Shown: piece by piece, positions 1 through 6,093 of the stretch | Layout: each line of letters begins with the position of its first letter | Position numbering within the stretch: position 1 is the first letter of the stretch | Program-made: the position numbers and the translations under genes | Assembly: GCA_945865375.1 (NCBI GenBank) | Contig: CAMBEJ010000017.1 | Coordinates: forward strand, 1 to 56,040 | Direction: 5' to 3' | Source: Akkermansia muciniphila | GTDB lineage: Bacteria > Verrucomicrobiota > Verrucomicrobiia > Limisphaerales > F1-80-MAGS106 | Length of the DNA stretch: 56,040 bases | The notes under the pieces: model-generated | Told to the model about the DNA's origin: nothing | The model's input: the letters and a program-made list of their open reading frames with translations, nothing else | The model's database searches: none

Positions 1-1
1 G

Positions 2-157
2 GTGCCACAACGCCCGGACAGAACCGAGCCGCGAGCTGTGAAACGGCGGCCCAAACCCTATCCGCTCTTGAACAAACCACGACGCCAGTTCAAGGAAATT
101 CCACACCGCAACCGCTACAGCAAGCCAAAAGTCACCAGCAAAGGTGCCACAATATGA
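2..157 (+). CDS. IS4-family transposase, C-terminal end only
   Basis: The window opens inside an open frame that reads into a TGA at 155-157. The 51 visible residues include RTEPRAVKRRPKPYPLL, a stretch typical of the extreme C-terminus of IS4-type DDE transposases, followed by a basic tail. The catalytic region lies left of the window, so I cannot tell whether the element is intact. The C-terminal signature is seen directly and the family assignment rests on established knowledge. An insertion sequence therefore sits just upstream of the two-component regulator gene. Confidence 0.72.
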   Translation: MPQRPDRTEPRAVKRRPKPYPLLNKPRRQFKEIPHRNRYSKPKVTSKGATI

Positions 158-165
158 GGGCCTTA

Positions 166-179
166 TCTAAGCGCCATTC
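166..179. repeat. Possible IS end, 14-bp word shared with 28231-28244
   Basis: TCTAAGCGCCATTC lies 9 bp after the transposase stop and recurs exactly at 28231-28244, where it is again followed by a GTCAGACC/CTGACCCC-like stretch. An IS end is expected at this distance from a transposase stop. The second occurrence has no transposase beside it and could be a solo end. The left end of the element is not visible, so the inverted-repeat status is untested. Confidence 0.35.
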
Positions 180-338
180 AGAACTGACCCCATGAGGAGA
201 TTTTTTGTCGACAGGGGTCCTTGCCCTGCGTCGACGTCTGTGCAAAGGTCATTGCCTCATGAACATAGAAATGATCCGCGCCATCGGCGTCATCCGTGGT
301 TAAGTTCTCAACTCTTTTTGACCTGGATTTGTGCAACA

Positions 339-1745
339 ATGACTTCTGAACTCGCCGGCCTGCAAATCTTGGTATTGGAGGACGAACCCATTCTTCGAAG
401 GCAACTTGTGGCCCATCTGGATCGACTCGGCCTTGAGGCTTCACCGGCGGAAAGCGTGGCTGTGGCGCGCAAGTGCATTTCTGAAACCAGTTTTGCGTTG
501 GCACTCATCGACGTGAACCTGCCTGATGGAAAGGGAACCGACCTCTTGAAAGGAGGGATCCTTCCTCCAGACACAGCGGTGGTTGTCATGACAGCCGAGG
601 GCGGGATTGCGGCGGCTGTGGAATCCATGCAGCTTGGGGCAGCGGACTATCTCGCCAAACCTTTCGATCTCCTCGAACTGCCCCTTGTCTTGCGACGGGC
701 TCTTAAGACCAAGCAAACCGCGCGTGTCGAGGAACATGGACGCAAGCAAGGACCTGACTTCTTTTTCGGGGACTCCCTGGCTGTCGTGGAGCGTCTGCTC
801 CAGAAGATCATCGCGGCCGATCATCGACTGGAAAATAACCTTCCTCCCGTTCTTATTTCGGGAGAAACAGGCACCGGCAAAACCACGATCGCCAAGTGGA
901 TACACGAGAATGGGCCCAGAAAAAAAGCCCCCTTCGTGGATGTCAACTGTTCAGCCATTCCCGATCAACTGGCTGAGTCCGAGTTGTTCGGGAATGAGCG
1001 AGGAGCGTTTACGGACGCAAAAACCGCGCGCATGGGTCTCTTTGAAGCAGCCCGGGACGGCACGTTGTTTCTGGACGAACTTCCCAGCCTTTCATTGCCT
1101 CTGCAGGCGAAAGTCTTGAAAGCCATCGAGAGCCAGCGCATCCGGAGGGTGGGGGGGACGAAGGAGGTCATTGTCGATGTCCGAATCATCGCCGCAGCGA
1201 ACACAGACCTGTCGAAACTCGTGGAGCAGCAACTGTTTCGCGCGGATCTTTTTCATCGACTGGATGTCCTTCGAATCGTGATGCCCCCGCTACGTGATCG
1301 CGGAAACGATGTGCTCACTCTGGCGGAGCAAACCATCCAACGTCTGTCCAAACGGCACCGGGTGCCCTTGAAAGAGATTTCGATCGTGGGCAAGCAACGG
1401 GTGCTGGGGTATCGGTGGCCAGGGAATGTTCGCGAGCTGCAGCATGAGCTCGAACGGGCGGTGATTTTTGATGACAACGACACGCTGGACTTTCCCAATT
1501 TGCCCGTCCCCGAGGTGCCGATATCGGAGACCATGCAGAGAATGGACGGCACTTGGCTCAACCCCGCGTTCGCCTTTCCAGAACAGGGATTCAACCTGGA
1601 GGAAGCCATCCAACTCCTGGTCAATCGAGCCCTTGCTCAAACCGGGGAGAACGTTTCCGCAGCCGCCCGTCTGCTGGGAGTCAGTCGCGATTACGTTCGT
1701 TATCGAATGCCAGCGCCACAGCAGAACGCCAGCTCCGCGCAATGA
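339..1745 (+). CDS. NtrC-family sigma-54-dependent response regulator
   Basis: This 468-aa bacterial enhancer-binding protein has three parts. The receiver domain (about 9-125) has acidic residues at 14-16 and phospho-acceptor Asp58. The AAA+ sigma-54 domain (about 140-375) has Walker A GETGTGKT at 175-182, Walker B around 241-247 and WPGNVREL at 360-367. The Fis-type helix-turn-helix lies at about 435-456. The sigma-54 contact loop reads GAFTDA (222-227) instead of the usual GAFTGA, a natural variant. The ATG at 339 starts the protein just before the receiver domain; the frame is open upstream to 192 but that part has no domain and no clear ribosome site. Its likely target is the consensus sigma-54 promoter at 4252-4267, and its likely partner is the kinase at 6074-7504. 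The cognate operon is now separated from it by the toxin-antitoxin block. Confidence 0.93.
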   Translation: MTSELAGLQILVLEDEPILRRQLVAHLDRLGLEASPAESVAVARKCISETSFALALIDVNLPDGKGTDLLKGGILPPDTAVVVMTAEGGIAAAVESMQLGAADYLAKPFDLLELPLVLRRALKTKQTARVEEHGRKQGPDFFFGDSLAVVERLLQKIIAADHRLENNLPPVLISGETGTGKTTIAKWIHENGPRKKAPFVDVNCSAIPDQLAESELFGNERGAFTDAKTARMGLFEAARDGTLFLDELPSLSLPLQAKVLKAIESQRIRRVGGTKEVIVDVRIIAAANTDLSKLVEQQLFRADLFHRLDVLRIVMPPLRDRGNDVLTLAEQTIQRLSKRHRVPLKEISIVGKQRVLGYRWPGNVRELQHELERAVIFDDNDTLDFPNLPVPEVPISETMQRMDGTWLNPAFAFPEQGFNLEEAIQLLVNRALAQTGENVSAAARLLGVSRDYVRYRMPAPQQNASSAQ

Positions 1746-1749
1746 GGGG

Positions 1750-1878
1750 CCAGAGGGGTCAGTCAATAGTATCGTGCTCTATTCCCGAGCGGAGCCGAGG
1801 ACGGGGTTCCGAAGTAATCAGTATTCAGTTATCAGTCGAAGACGGAGGGATCGATGAGAGTTACCCAATCTAAGATTT
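1750..1878. repeat. Direct repeat R1, copy A (~129 bp)
   Basis: This segment starts 5 bp after the regulator stop codon and is nearly identical to 3851-3973. Both copies begin CCAGAGGGGTCAGTC and end near GAGAGTTAC.CAATCTAA. Copy A has about 6 extra bases in an AT-rich middle. The copies are in the same orientation and bracket the toxin-antitoxin block. No terminal inverted repeat is visible. A further inverted repeat, GGGTTTGAG (1899-1907) with CTCAAACCC (1955-1963), follows copy A. Confidence 0.85.
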
Positions 1879-1971
1879 ACAATGGTGGAGGTTGTGATGG
1901 GTTTGAGGATATATGTTTTAATTGAACTTAGTGTTACCTCGTGTGGGGTTACCACTCAAACCCTTCATGAC

Positions 1972-2080
1972 ATCTAACCGCTGCCAAGCGTCTCGGTTAG
2001 GGAGTTGGCCGGTGATTTGGGGCAGTTTTCCCGTTTGCCACGGTACGCTGACGGCAGCGGTCGCTCACCTGACGTTAGGC
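1972..2080 (+). repeat. 109-bp hairpin element R2, copy A (attC-like)
   Basis: The element starts ATCTAAC and ends GTTAGGC, which fit the integron R-box consensus forms RYYYAAC and GTTRRRY. CGCTGCC (1979-1985) pairs with GGCAGCG (2053-2059), and AGCGT with ACGCT just inside. Copy B (3253-3361) has exactly the same length and about 70-75% identity by eye. The stem is asymmetric: it abuts the left box but lies 14 nt from the right box. That is not canonical for attC, so the call is 'attC-like'. Confidence 0.6.
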
Positions 2081-2139
2081 GACTCAGACGCGCTTTCTGC
2101 ATTCTTGACCAACCTCACTCCGAAAGCGATGGTCCTCTC

Positions 2140-2370
2140 GTGCCCACGACCATCGAGCAGATTACACACCAGGCGCTCACGCTTCCCGAGACCGACCGTG
2201 CGCACTTGGCGCAAACTCTTTTGCAGAGCTTGGAGCCTGCCGAAGAGGGCGTTGAGCAGGCGTGGGCTTCCGAGGTGGGCCGCCGTTTGGAACGCGTCCG
2301 TGAGGGGACAGCCCAGGGACGGCCAGCAGATGAGGTGTTCCGCGACATTCGTGCGCGCCATCAACAGTGA
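2140..2370 (+). CDS. Addiction-module antitoxin (TIGR02574/PF09720-like), module 1
   Basis: This 76-aa acidic helical protein has the core LTLPETDRAHLAQTLLQSLE near its N-terminus, followed by an R/E-rich C-terminal helix. That is the usual build of 'putative addiction module component' antitoxins that neutralise RelE/ParE-type toxins. The GTG at 2140 is chosen because the frame upstream (open from 2005) runs through hairpin element R2 and lacks family resemblance. The stop overlaps the GTG of the next frame by 4 bp, the typical antitoxin-toxin coupling. Its toxin partner is truncated, so this antitoxin may be an orphan. It is homologous to the antitoxins at 2708 and 3425. Confidence 0.75.
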   Translation: MPTTIEQITHQALTLPETDRAHLAQTLLQSLEPAEEGVEQAWASEVGRRLERVREGTAQGRPADEVFRDIRARHQQ

Positions 2371-2486
2371 AGCAGGTTATCATCGACTCCGAGGCCGAGA
2401 ACGAACTCTCGGACTCAGTCGCCTTCTATGAGCGCAGACAACCCGGCTTGCGATTGGAATTCGAGCAGGCTGGAGCAACGAGCTGA
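2367..2486 (+). pseudogene. Truncated RelE/ParE-family toxin, module 1
   Basis: The frame starts with a GTG that overlaps the antitoxin stop and encodes only 39 residues. It contains the ParE/RelE N-terminal pattern EAENEL...AFYERRQPGLRLEF and stops at TGA 2484-2486. An intact family member has about 95 residues, as at 2938-3231, so the strands carrying the active-site and C-terminal residues are missing. The break falls near 2470, where unrelated non-coding sequence (to about 2690) begins. It is too short to be an active ribonuclease or gyrase toxin. It was identified by reading the overlapping frame by hand. Confidence 0.65.
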
Positions 2487-2707
2487 GGTGGCGTCGTTTC
2501 GCCTTTCTGAGTTTTGGGATGTCTGGCATGGTTCTGATCCATTCGATACAGAAATGGCCGAACAAACCGGATCCAGCGCCCCGCGAGAGCGTCTCGGTTC
2601 CATGCGGGGCGTCAGTGGCGCGGGGTCGCTGATCCGGAACGTTCGGCGCAAATTCAGGGCAGCAGAGCGTGCTTGAGCTTGTTCCGCGCAGCAATTACTG
2701 TTTGTTG
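2487..2707. other. Non-coding sequence that replaced the toxin 3' end
   Basis: No open frame here resembles a protein family. The stretch begins at the truncated toxin's stop and ends at the start of the second antitoxin. It looks like a dispersed-repeat remnant, but no second copy exists in the window to prove this. Confidence 0.35.
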
Positions 2708-2941
2708 ATGTCATTGACGTTAGACCAGCTTGCCGAAGAGGCCATGCAACTTCCTTCCGCTTCGCGAGCTTTGCTGGCAGAGAGGATGGTCGAGAGTTTG
2801 GATTTTGCGGAGACTGAGGTGATACAAAAACTTTGGGCGGAGGAGGCTATTCGCCGCCGCGATGAGATTCGATCCGGGCGTGTTCAGCCTATTCCCGGCG
2901 AGCAGGTTCTCGCCGAGGTGCGCGGTTTGGTCGGGCGATGA
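2708..2941 (+). CDS. Addiction-module antitoxin (TIGR02574/PF09720-like), module 2
   Basis: The 77-aa protein reads LAEEAMQLPSASRALLAERM then VESLD, the same LP.--R..LAE..-.SLD core as its two paralogues, with a charged C-terminal helix. ATG 2708 is preferred over the upstream in-frame start at 2669, whose extra residues are unrelated. Its stop overlaps the ATG of the toxin gene by 4 bp (ATGA), so the pair is translationally coupled. This is the only complete antitoxin-toxin pair in the block. Such antitoxins usually repress their own promoter together with the toxin, but I could not identify the operator here. Confidence 0.82.
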   Translation: MSLTLDQLAEEAMQLPSASRALLAERMVESLDFAETEVIQKLWAEEAIRRRDEIRSGRVQPIPGEQVLAEVRGLVGR

Positions 2942-3231
2942 GATATGAGTTTCATCCGGAGGCTCGCCTCGAATACCGCGAGGGTGCGGTGTTTTACGAT
3001 GCCCGCCGCCCAGGACTCGGCGCGGCTTTCACCATCGAGATCGAGGCTGCGATTCAGAAGATACTTGAGGCACCCGAATGTTGGCGCTTTGTCGAGCAGG
3101 ACGTGCGCCGTTGTCTTGTTCATACGTTCCCTTACGGCATCCTTTATACGATCGAGGACAGTTTTATTCTCATTATCGCCGTGGCGCACGGCAGTCGTGA
3201 GCCAGGTTACTGGCGACATCGGCTCCAATGA
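2938..3231 (+). CDS. RelE/ParE superfamily toxin, module 2
   Basis: This intact 97-aa toxin has the N-terminal YEFHPEARLEYREGAVFYD and RPGLGAAF typical of RelE/ParE-type small toxins, a central CLVHTFPYGILY strand and a C-terminal AVAHGSREPGYW. In this family the last motif (hydrophobic strand, A..H..R.P.YW) is the most conserved feature. RelE members cleave ribosome-associated mRNA and ParE members inhibit gyrase; the sequence alone does not decide which applies. It is coupled to the antitoxin upstream by a 4-bp overlap and followed 21 bp later by hairpin element R2 copy B. Confidence 0.85.
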   Translation: MRYEFHPEARLEYREGAVFYDARRPGLGAAFTIEIEAAIQKILEAPECWRFVEQDVRRCLVHTFPYGILYTIEDSFILIIAVAHGSREPGYWRHRLQ

Positions 3232-3252
3232 AGCGCCGGACAATCGAGTCGA

Positions 3253-3361
3253 GACGAACCGCTGCCAGGCGTCCCGGTTGCGGGGTTCACAGGTGATTCA
3301 GGACAGTTTCCGTGGTTGCCACCGTGCCCAGTCGGCAGCGGTCGCTCACGTGTCGTTCGAC
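3253..3361 (+). repeat. 109-bp hairpin element R2, copy B (attC-like)
   Basis: The element has the same length and orientation as 1972-2080. It starts GACGAAC and ends GTTCGAC; the conserved inner words are AAC-CGCTGCC (to 3266) and GGCAGCGGTCGCTCAC (from 3334). The bases outside AAC and GTT differ from copy A on both sides, yet remain largely complementary to each other within each copy. The element lies directly after the intact toxin gene, where an integron cassette would carry its recombination site. Confidence 0.6.
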
Positions 3362-3389
3362 TGCTAACGTCGTGAGTGCACACCAACGC

Positions 3390-3416
3390 CTTGACTTGAA
3401 CCACTGAGAAGTCAAG
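3390..3416. promoter_or_regulatory. Inverted repeat upstream of the third antitoxin, possible operator
   Basis: CTTGACTT and AAGTCAAG form a perfect 8-bp inverted repeat with an 11-bp spacer, ending 8 bp before the ATG at 3425. Antitoxins usually bind palindromes over their own promoter. The position fits an operator, but could also be an RNA hairpin shielding the start. Confidence 0.4.
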
Positions 3417-3424
3417 CTTTCCGT

Positions 3425-3655
3425 ATGAGCGCAATTGCAGAAAAACTACGCAGTGAGCTTGAGAGCCTAAGCGAGACCGACCGTGCGGAGTTGGCTCGTT
3501 TTCTCATCCAATCCCTCGACCACGGAACAGATGAGGATGCCGAAGCCGCATGGGATTCTGAGCTGGGGCGACGCGCAGGGGAGATCAGGAGCGGACTAGC
3601 CATCGGTGAACCGGCCGGAAAGGTGTTTTCGGAGCTGCGGGCCAAGCATTCGTGA
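3425..3655 (+). CDS. Addiction-module antitoxin (TIGR02574/PF09720-like), module 3
   Basis: The 76-aa protein has the core LSETDRAELARFLIQSLDHG and the terminal motif GEPAGKVFSELRAKHS, very close to the module 1 antitoxin. No RelE/ParE frame follows. The overlapping GTG frame at 3652 yields only about 20 residues with no toxin features before reaching the next ATG at 3711. The antitoxin therefore appears orphaned, or is now paired with the PIN-like remnant downstream. Orphan antitoxins of this kind are common in decaying addiction loci. An inverted repeat at 3390-3416 may be its operator. Confidence 0.75.
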   Translation: MSAIAEKLRSELESLSETDRAELARFLIQSLDHGTDEDAEAAWDSELGRRAGEIRSGLAIGEPAGKVFSELRAKHS

Positions 3656-3710
3656 AGCCAGCCCTTGCAGAGGAGCAGGTAACACCGCTGGATGACGTTA
3701 TGCTCACCCA

Positions 3711-3968
3711 ATGAAGATTCTGGTGGACGAGAATATTCCGAATATTACCGTTCATGAGCTCCGGGCGATGCAACACGACGTTCTGGACATCCGCGGAACC
3801 GAGCGACAGGGGATGTTCGACGACGAGATTTGGCCTTTCGCCCATGAAACCCAGAGGGGTCAGTCAATAGTATCGTGCTCTATTCCCGAACGGAACCGAG
3901 GACGGAGTTCCGAAGTAATCAGTATTCAGGTCGAAGCCGCAGGGATCGATGAGAGTTACGCAATCTAA
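3711..3968 (+). pseudogene. DUF5615 (PIN-like) protein truncated by repeat R1
   Basis: The first 46 codons (MKILVDENIPNITVHELR through DEIWPFAHE) match the N-terminal part of DUF5615 PIN-like proteins, with the family's Asp-rich LVDEN motif and LDIRG. From 3850 the frame runs into repeat R1 and the remaining 39 codons are repeat-encoded and meaningless. A complete member has roughly 110-120 residues with further acidic metal ligands, so this copy should be inactive. A GTTATGC word at 3697-3703 precedes the start by 7 bp. The repeat boundary coincides with the loss of homology, which points to truncation by insertion or recombination at R1. Confidence 0.72.
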
Positions 3969-3973
3969 CATTT
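3851..3973. repeat. Direct repeat R1, copy B (~123 bp)
   Basis: This is the second copy of the 1750-1878 repeat in the same orientation, differing by scattered substitutions and a 6-base gap. Its left edge cuts the DUF5615 frame. The two copies enclose all three toxin-antitoxin relics. Confidence 0.85.
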
Positions 3974-4251
3974 GATGCGGCGCTGCGTTATCACTTTGGC
4001 GGGGCACAGCTTCTCGGAAAATTGAGGGATTTGGACTTGCTCGCCTTTTTCCCCTCCAGGGGGCTGTTTACTGAGGTCTGTAATTCAGCGTTATCCCAAG
4101 GCGCTGGGGTCCTTGACCCTTTTTCTTTTGTGGCACGCACCCGCTCTAAGGTGTGTGGGGCGCTACAAAACATTGTGTTCGAAGTAAAAGTATTGCATAA
4201 ACGTCTTATAATAAACGTGTTATACAACAATTAGAAACGAATAATAATTCC
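3974..4251. other. Intergenic region upstream of the sigma-54 promoter
   Basis: I see no protein-like frame. The right third (about 4170-4250) becomes strongly AT-rich and carries a tandem 14-bp repeat (4197-4224) and TGTTATACAACA (4219-4230), a good setting for activator binding and DNA bending. The left part has no recognisable content. Confidence 0.6.
4197..4224. promoter_or_regulatory. Tandem 14-bp repeats, candidate enhancer site
   Basis: ATAAACGTCTTATA and ATAAACGTGTTATA lie head to tail with a single mismatch. Each has palindromic ATAA...TTAT arms. They end 27 bp upstream of the -24 element. Dimeric enhancer-binding proteins bind such paired sites, usually about 80-150 bp upstream; this spacing is short but workable. 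The binding protein is inferred to be the regulator at 339-1745. Confidence 0.5.
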
Positions 4252-4267
4252 TGGCACAACCCTTGCT
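4252..4267 (+). promoter_or_regulatory. Sigma-54 (-24/-12) promoter
   Basis: TGGCACAACCCTTGCT matches the sigma-54 consensus TGGCAC-N5-TTGCW in every defined position, with GG and GC exactly 10 bp apart. Transcription would start near 4279, about 77 bp before the ATG at 4356. I found no other comparable match on the plus strand by reading through the window. Confidence 0.9.
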
Positions 4268-4355
4268 AGATGGATTCTAGCAAGCCGTTTAGCGGCTCAG
4301 ATTGGACGGTAAAAGAAGCCGTCGTCACAAACAAAGTTCAAAAAGCAATCCCTCT

Positions 4356-4826
4356 ATGAAAACGACAAAAACATTGGCAATCCTCTGCGGTTTGGCGGCG
4401 GTTTTAGCGATGCCTGGTGCCATTCAAGCAGCCCCCCCCGACCACGCACCCGCACTGGGTTTGAAGAATGACAAGAAATCCGAAGCCGGGGACAAAGCGA
4501 AAGAAAAAGGCAAAGGTCATGTCATCAAAAACGACGCGGAAATCGCCAAGCTGCGTGACGAATTCCAAAAATCCCGTGAAACGCATCTGGCGGCGGTGGA
4601 AAAACTGCGTGATCAATTCAAGACAGCCGCAGGTGACAAAAAAGCAGCGATACGCGAGCAGATGGCCACCTTGCGCGCCGAATGGGCCACGACCCAGAAG
4701 CAGCATGCCCAAGAAATCAAGGAACGCGCAAAAGAGATTCGGGCTGAATTCAAGAACCGCGAGCGCGATCGTGTCGTCGACGCCACCCAGGACATGAAAG
4801 ACAGCGCCAAGGGCAAGGGGCGTTAA
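4356..4826 (+). CDS. Small exported charged coiled-coil protein (ZraP/Spy-like in build)
   Basis: The 156-aa product has a clear signal peptide (KTTK, hydrophobic LAILCGLAAVLAM, cleavage near AIQA/APP). The mature part is almost entirely charged helix: a K/E/D-rich segment, then heptad-like EIAKLRDEFQKSRE... through KERAKEIRAEFKNRERDR, and a basic tail ending KGKGR. It has no Cys and no enzyme motif. ATG 4356 is chosen over an in-frame start at 4302 because it begins the signal peptide. The gene lies directly behind a consensus sigma-54 promoter and ends in its own terminator, so it should be strongly and conditionally expressed. By analogy with ZraP or Spy it may be a periplasmic chaperone or stress buffer; this is inference, since sequence homology is not evident. 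Confidence 0.8.
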   Translation: MKTTKTLAILCGLAAVLAMPGAIQAAPPDHAPALGLKNDKKSEAGDKAKEKGKGHVIKNDAEIAKLRDEFQKSRETHLAAVEKLRDQFKTAAGDKKAAIREQMATLRAEWATTQKQHAQEIKERAKEIRAEFKNRERDRVVDATQDMKDSAKGKGR

Positions 4827-4868
4827 GAGAATCGGTGCGCGATGCGCTTTAACCTCAGACACAACCTG

Positions 4869-4909
4869 AGCCAGGCAGCTATCTGTTGCTGCTTGGCTTT
4901 TTCTGTTTT
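4869..4909 (+). terminator. Rho-independent terminator after the small exported protein
   Basis: AGCCAGGCAGC (4869-4879) pairs over 11 bp, with one G-U pair, with GCTGCTTGGCT (4888-4898). The 8-nt loop is followed by a T-rich run to 4909. It would separate a short abundant transcript from read-through into the barrel and kinase genes. Confidence 0.8.
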
Positions 4910-4929
4910 GTGAGGCACAAAAGTTTGCT

Positions 4930-6093
4930 GTGAAGAGAACCGACCCAAAACAGCCACCCCAATTTTTATGGGTTGCGGTGCTCGCATTCTTCTCCGTTGC
5001 CATCCTGATCTCCGCAAATGCGGCCGCAAACAACTCCGGGCGGCTGGCAGCGGATGCCGATGATCCGGAGTCCCTCTGGGTGCATAACCTCAGCGCGAGA
5101 TTGGAGGGAGGATACCGTTCCAACGTCGGCCTCAGCCCCTTCCATCCGGACAGAAGCGCTTACGGTTTGCTGGGTTTTGAAGCCCTTTGGTTCAGGCTCC
5201 CCATCAACGGTTTTGAAAGTACATTTTTCGTCACCGGCAGCGACCTGGAATACGTCTCATCAGAAATCACCGACCGCGAACAGGAAGTCCTGGCAACCGC
5301 CTCGGCAAAGTACGCGGTCACAGAGAAATTCAAGGCAGGGATCACTGGAATTTATCTGTTCCAAGACCAGGTCTTTGATGCTTCGGCCAGCGAGTTAGAC
5401 ACAGGAGCGGTGAAGGCTCAGGTTCACATTTTTATTCTTAAACCTTCCCTGGAATATCAACTCGCTCCAGAGACGTCGGTGGAGTTTGGCCCGTCCGTCG
5501 GTCGAGCCAATTTCTTAGCGCCACTCGATGATTATTGGGAAAAAGGTGGGTATGCCGCATTGAAGTTTCAGTTGTCCCCAATGAACAAGCTCATCGCGTC
5601 GGCGGAATCCCGGCTCCGGCCTTACGATCACCGCAACCAAATGGACACGCGAGGAAACGAGATTCCCGGAGAGTCACTCGAGTTTCAGCAACATGAGGTC
5701 ACTCTGAGTCTGATCAGGCAGTGGGGTAAGTCGACCAGGATGAAGTCGACCAGCTCCTTCGGTGGACAGCAGAACATCGACAATGGTTCGGGCTACTACG
5801 ACTACTTGCGGACGCGAGTCTCCCAACATTTCAAGTGTTCTGGCGCTGCTGCGGCACTCGATTTGAGCGCCAAGGCGAGTTATTATGATTACCGGTTGCA
5901 GGCAGCCGGCGTCACGGATCCTTCCTCGAGAGGCCGTCTTGAATTGAGCCTTTCGGTGCGGCCGGAGCTGAAGGTGAGCAAAACTCTAAAATGGTACGCT
6001 TTGTTGGAATGGGATCGTTCCTGGTCAAACCTGGCTGCGGACGCCTACTCAGCAAGCACGATCGCCACAGGATTTGAACTTGAATTTTTTTAG
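4930..6093 (+). CDS. Putative outer-membrane beta-barrel protein
   Basis: The 387-aa product begins with a signal peptide (hydrophobic FLWVAVLAFFSVAILISANA, residues about 12-31). It continues as alternating amphipathic strands separated by polar turns, such as LSARLEGGYRSNVGLSPF and KFKAGITGIYLF, and ends GFELEFF with a C-terminal Phe, the hallmark of BAM-assembled barrels. I do not recognise a named family. The GTG at 4930 is the first start that includes the signal peptide. The last 20 bp overlap the kinase gene, so the two are translationally linked. The barrel may be a pore or a sensor component for the adjoining two-component system. Expression would come from terminator read-through or from a promoter I could not identify. 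Confidence 0.75.
   Translation: MKRTDPKQPPQFLWVAVLAFFSVAILISANAAANNSGRLAADADDPESLWVHNLSARLEGGYRSNVGLSPFHPDRSAYGLLGFEALWFRLPINGFESTFFVTGSDLEYVSSEITDREQEVLATASAKYAVTEKFKAGITGIYLFQDQVFDASASELDTGAVKAQVHIFILKPSLEYQLAPETSVEFGPSVGRANFLAPLDDYWEKGGYAALKFQLSPMNKLIASAESRLRPYDHRNQMDTRGNEIPGESLEFQQHEVTLSLIRQWGKSTRMKSTSSFGGQQNIDNGSGYYDYLRTRVSQHFKCSGAAAALDLSAKASYYDYRLQAAGVTDPSSRGRLELSLSVRPELKVSKTLKWYALLEWDRSWSNLAADAYSASTIATGFELEFF

Noticed and set aside
2005-2139. Upstream extension of the first antitoxin frame
   Set aside because: The extension reads through hairpin element R2 and has no similarity to the paralogous antitoxins, whose N-termini align with GTG 2140.
2714-2726. GACGTTAGAC, matching the GTTRRRY consensus, near the start of the second antitoxin
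   Set aside because: It lies inside the coding sequence with no pairing partner or hairpin, so it is probably chance.
4132-4147. TGGCACGCACCCGCTC as a second sigma-54 promoter
   Set aside because: The GG-GC spacing is 9 rather than 10 and the TT before GC is missing.
4022-4234. 70-codon plus-strand frame before the sigma-54 promoter
   Set aside because: Composition is not protein-like and the frame covers the AT-rich regulatory region.
4404-5123. 239-codon minus-strand frame opposite the small exported protein
   Set aside because: It is an antisense shadow of a biased (Lys/Glu-rich) gene and crosses its terminator; the plus-strand signal peptide and promoter are far better supported.
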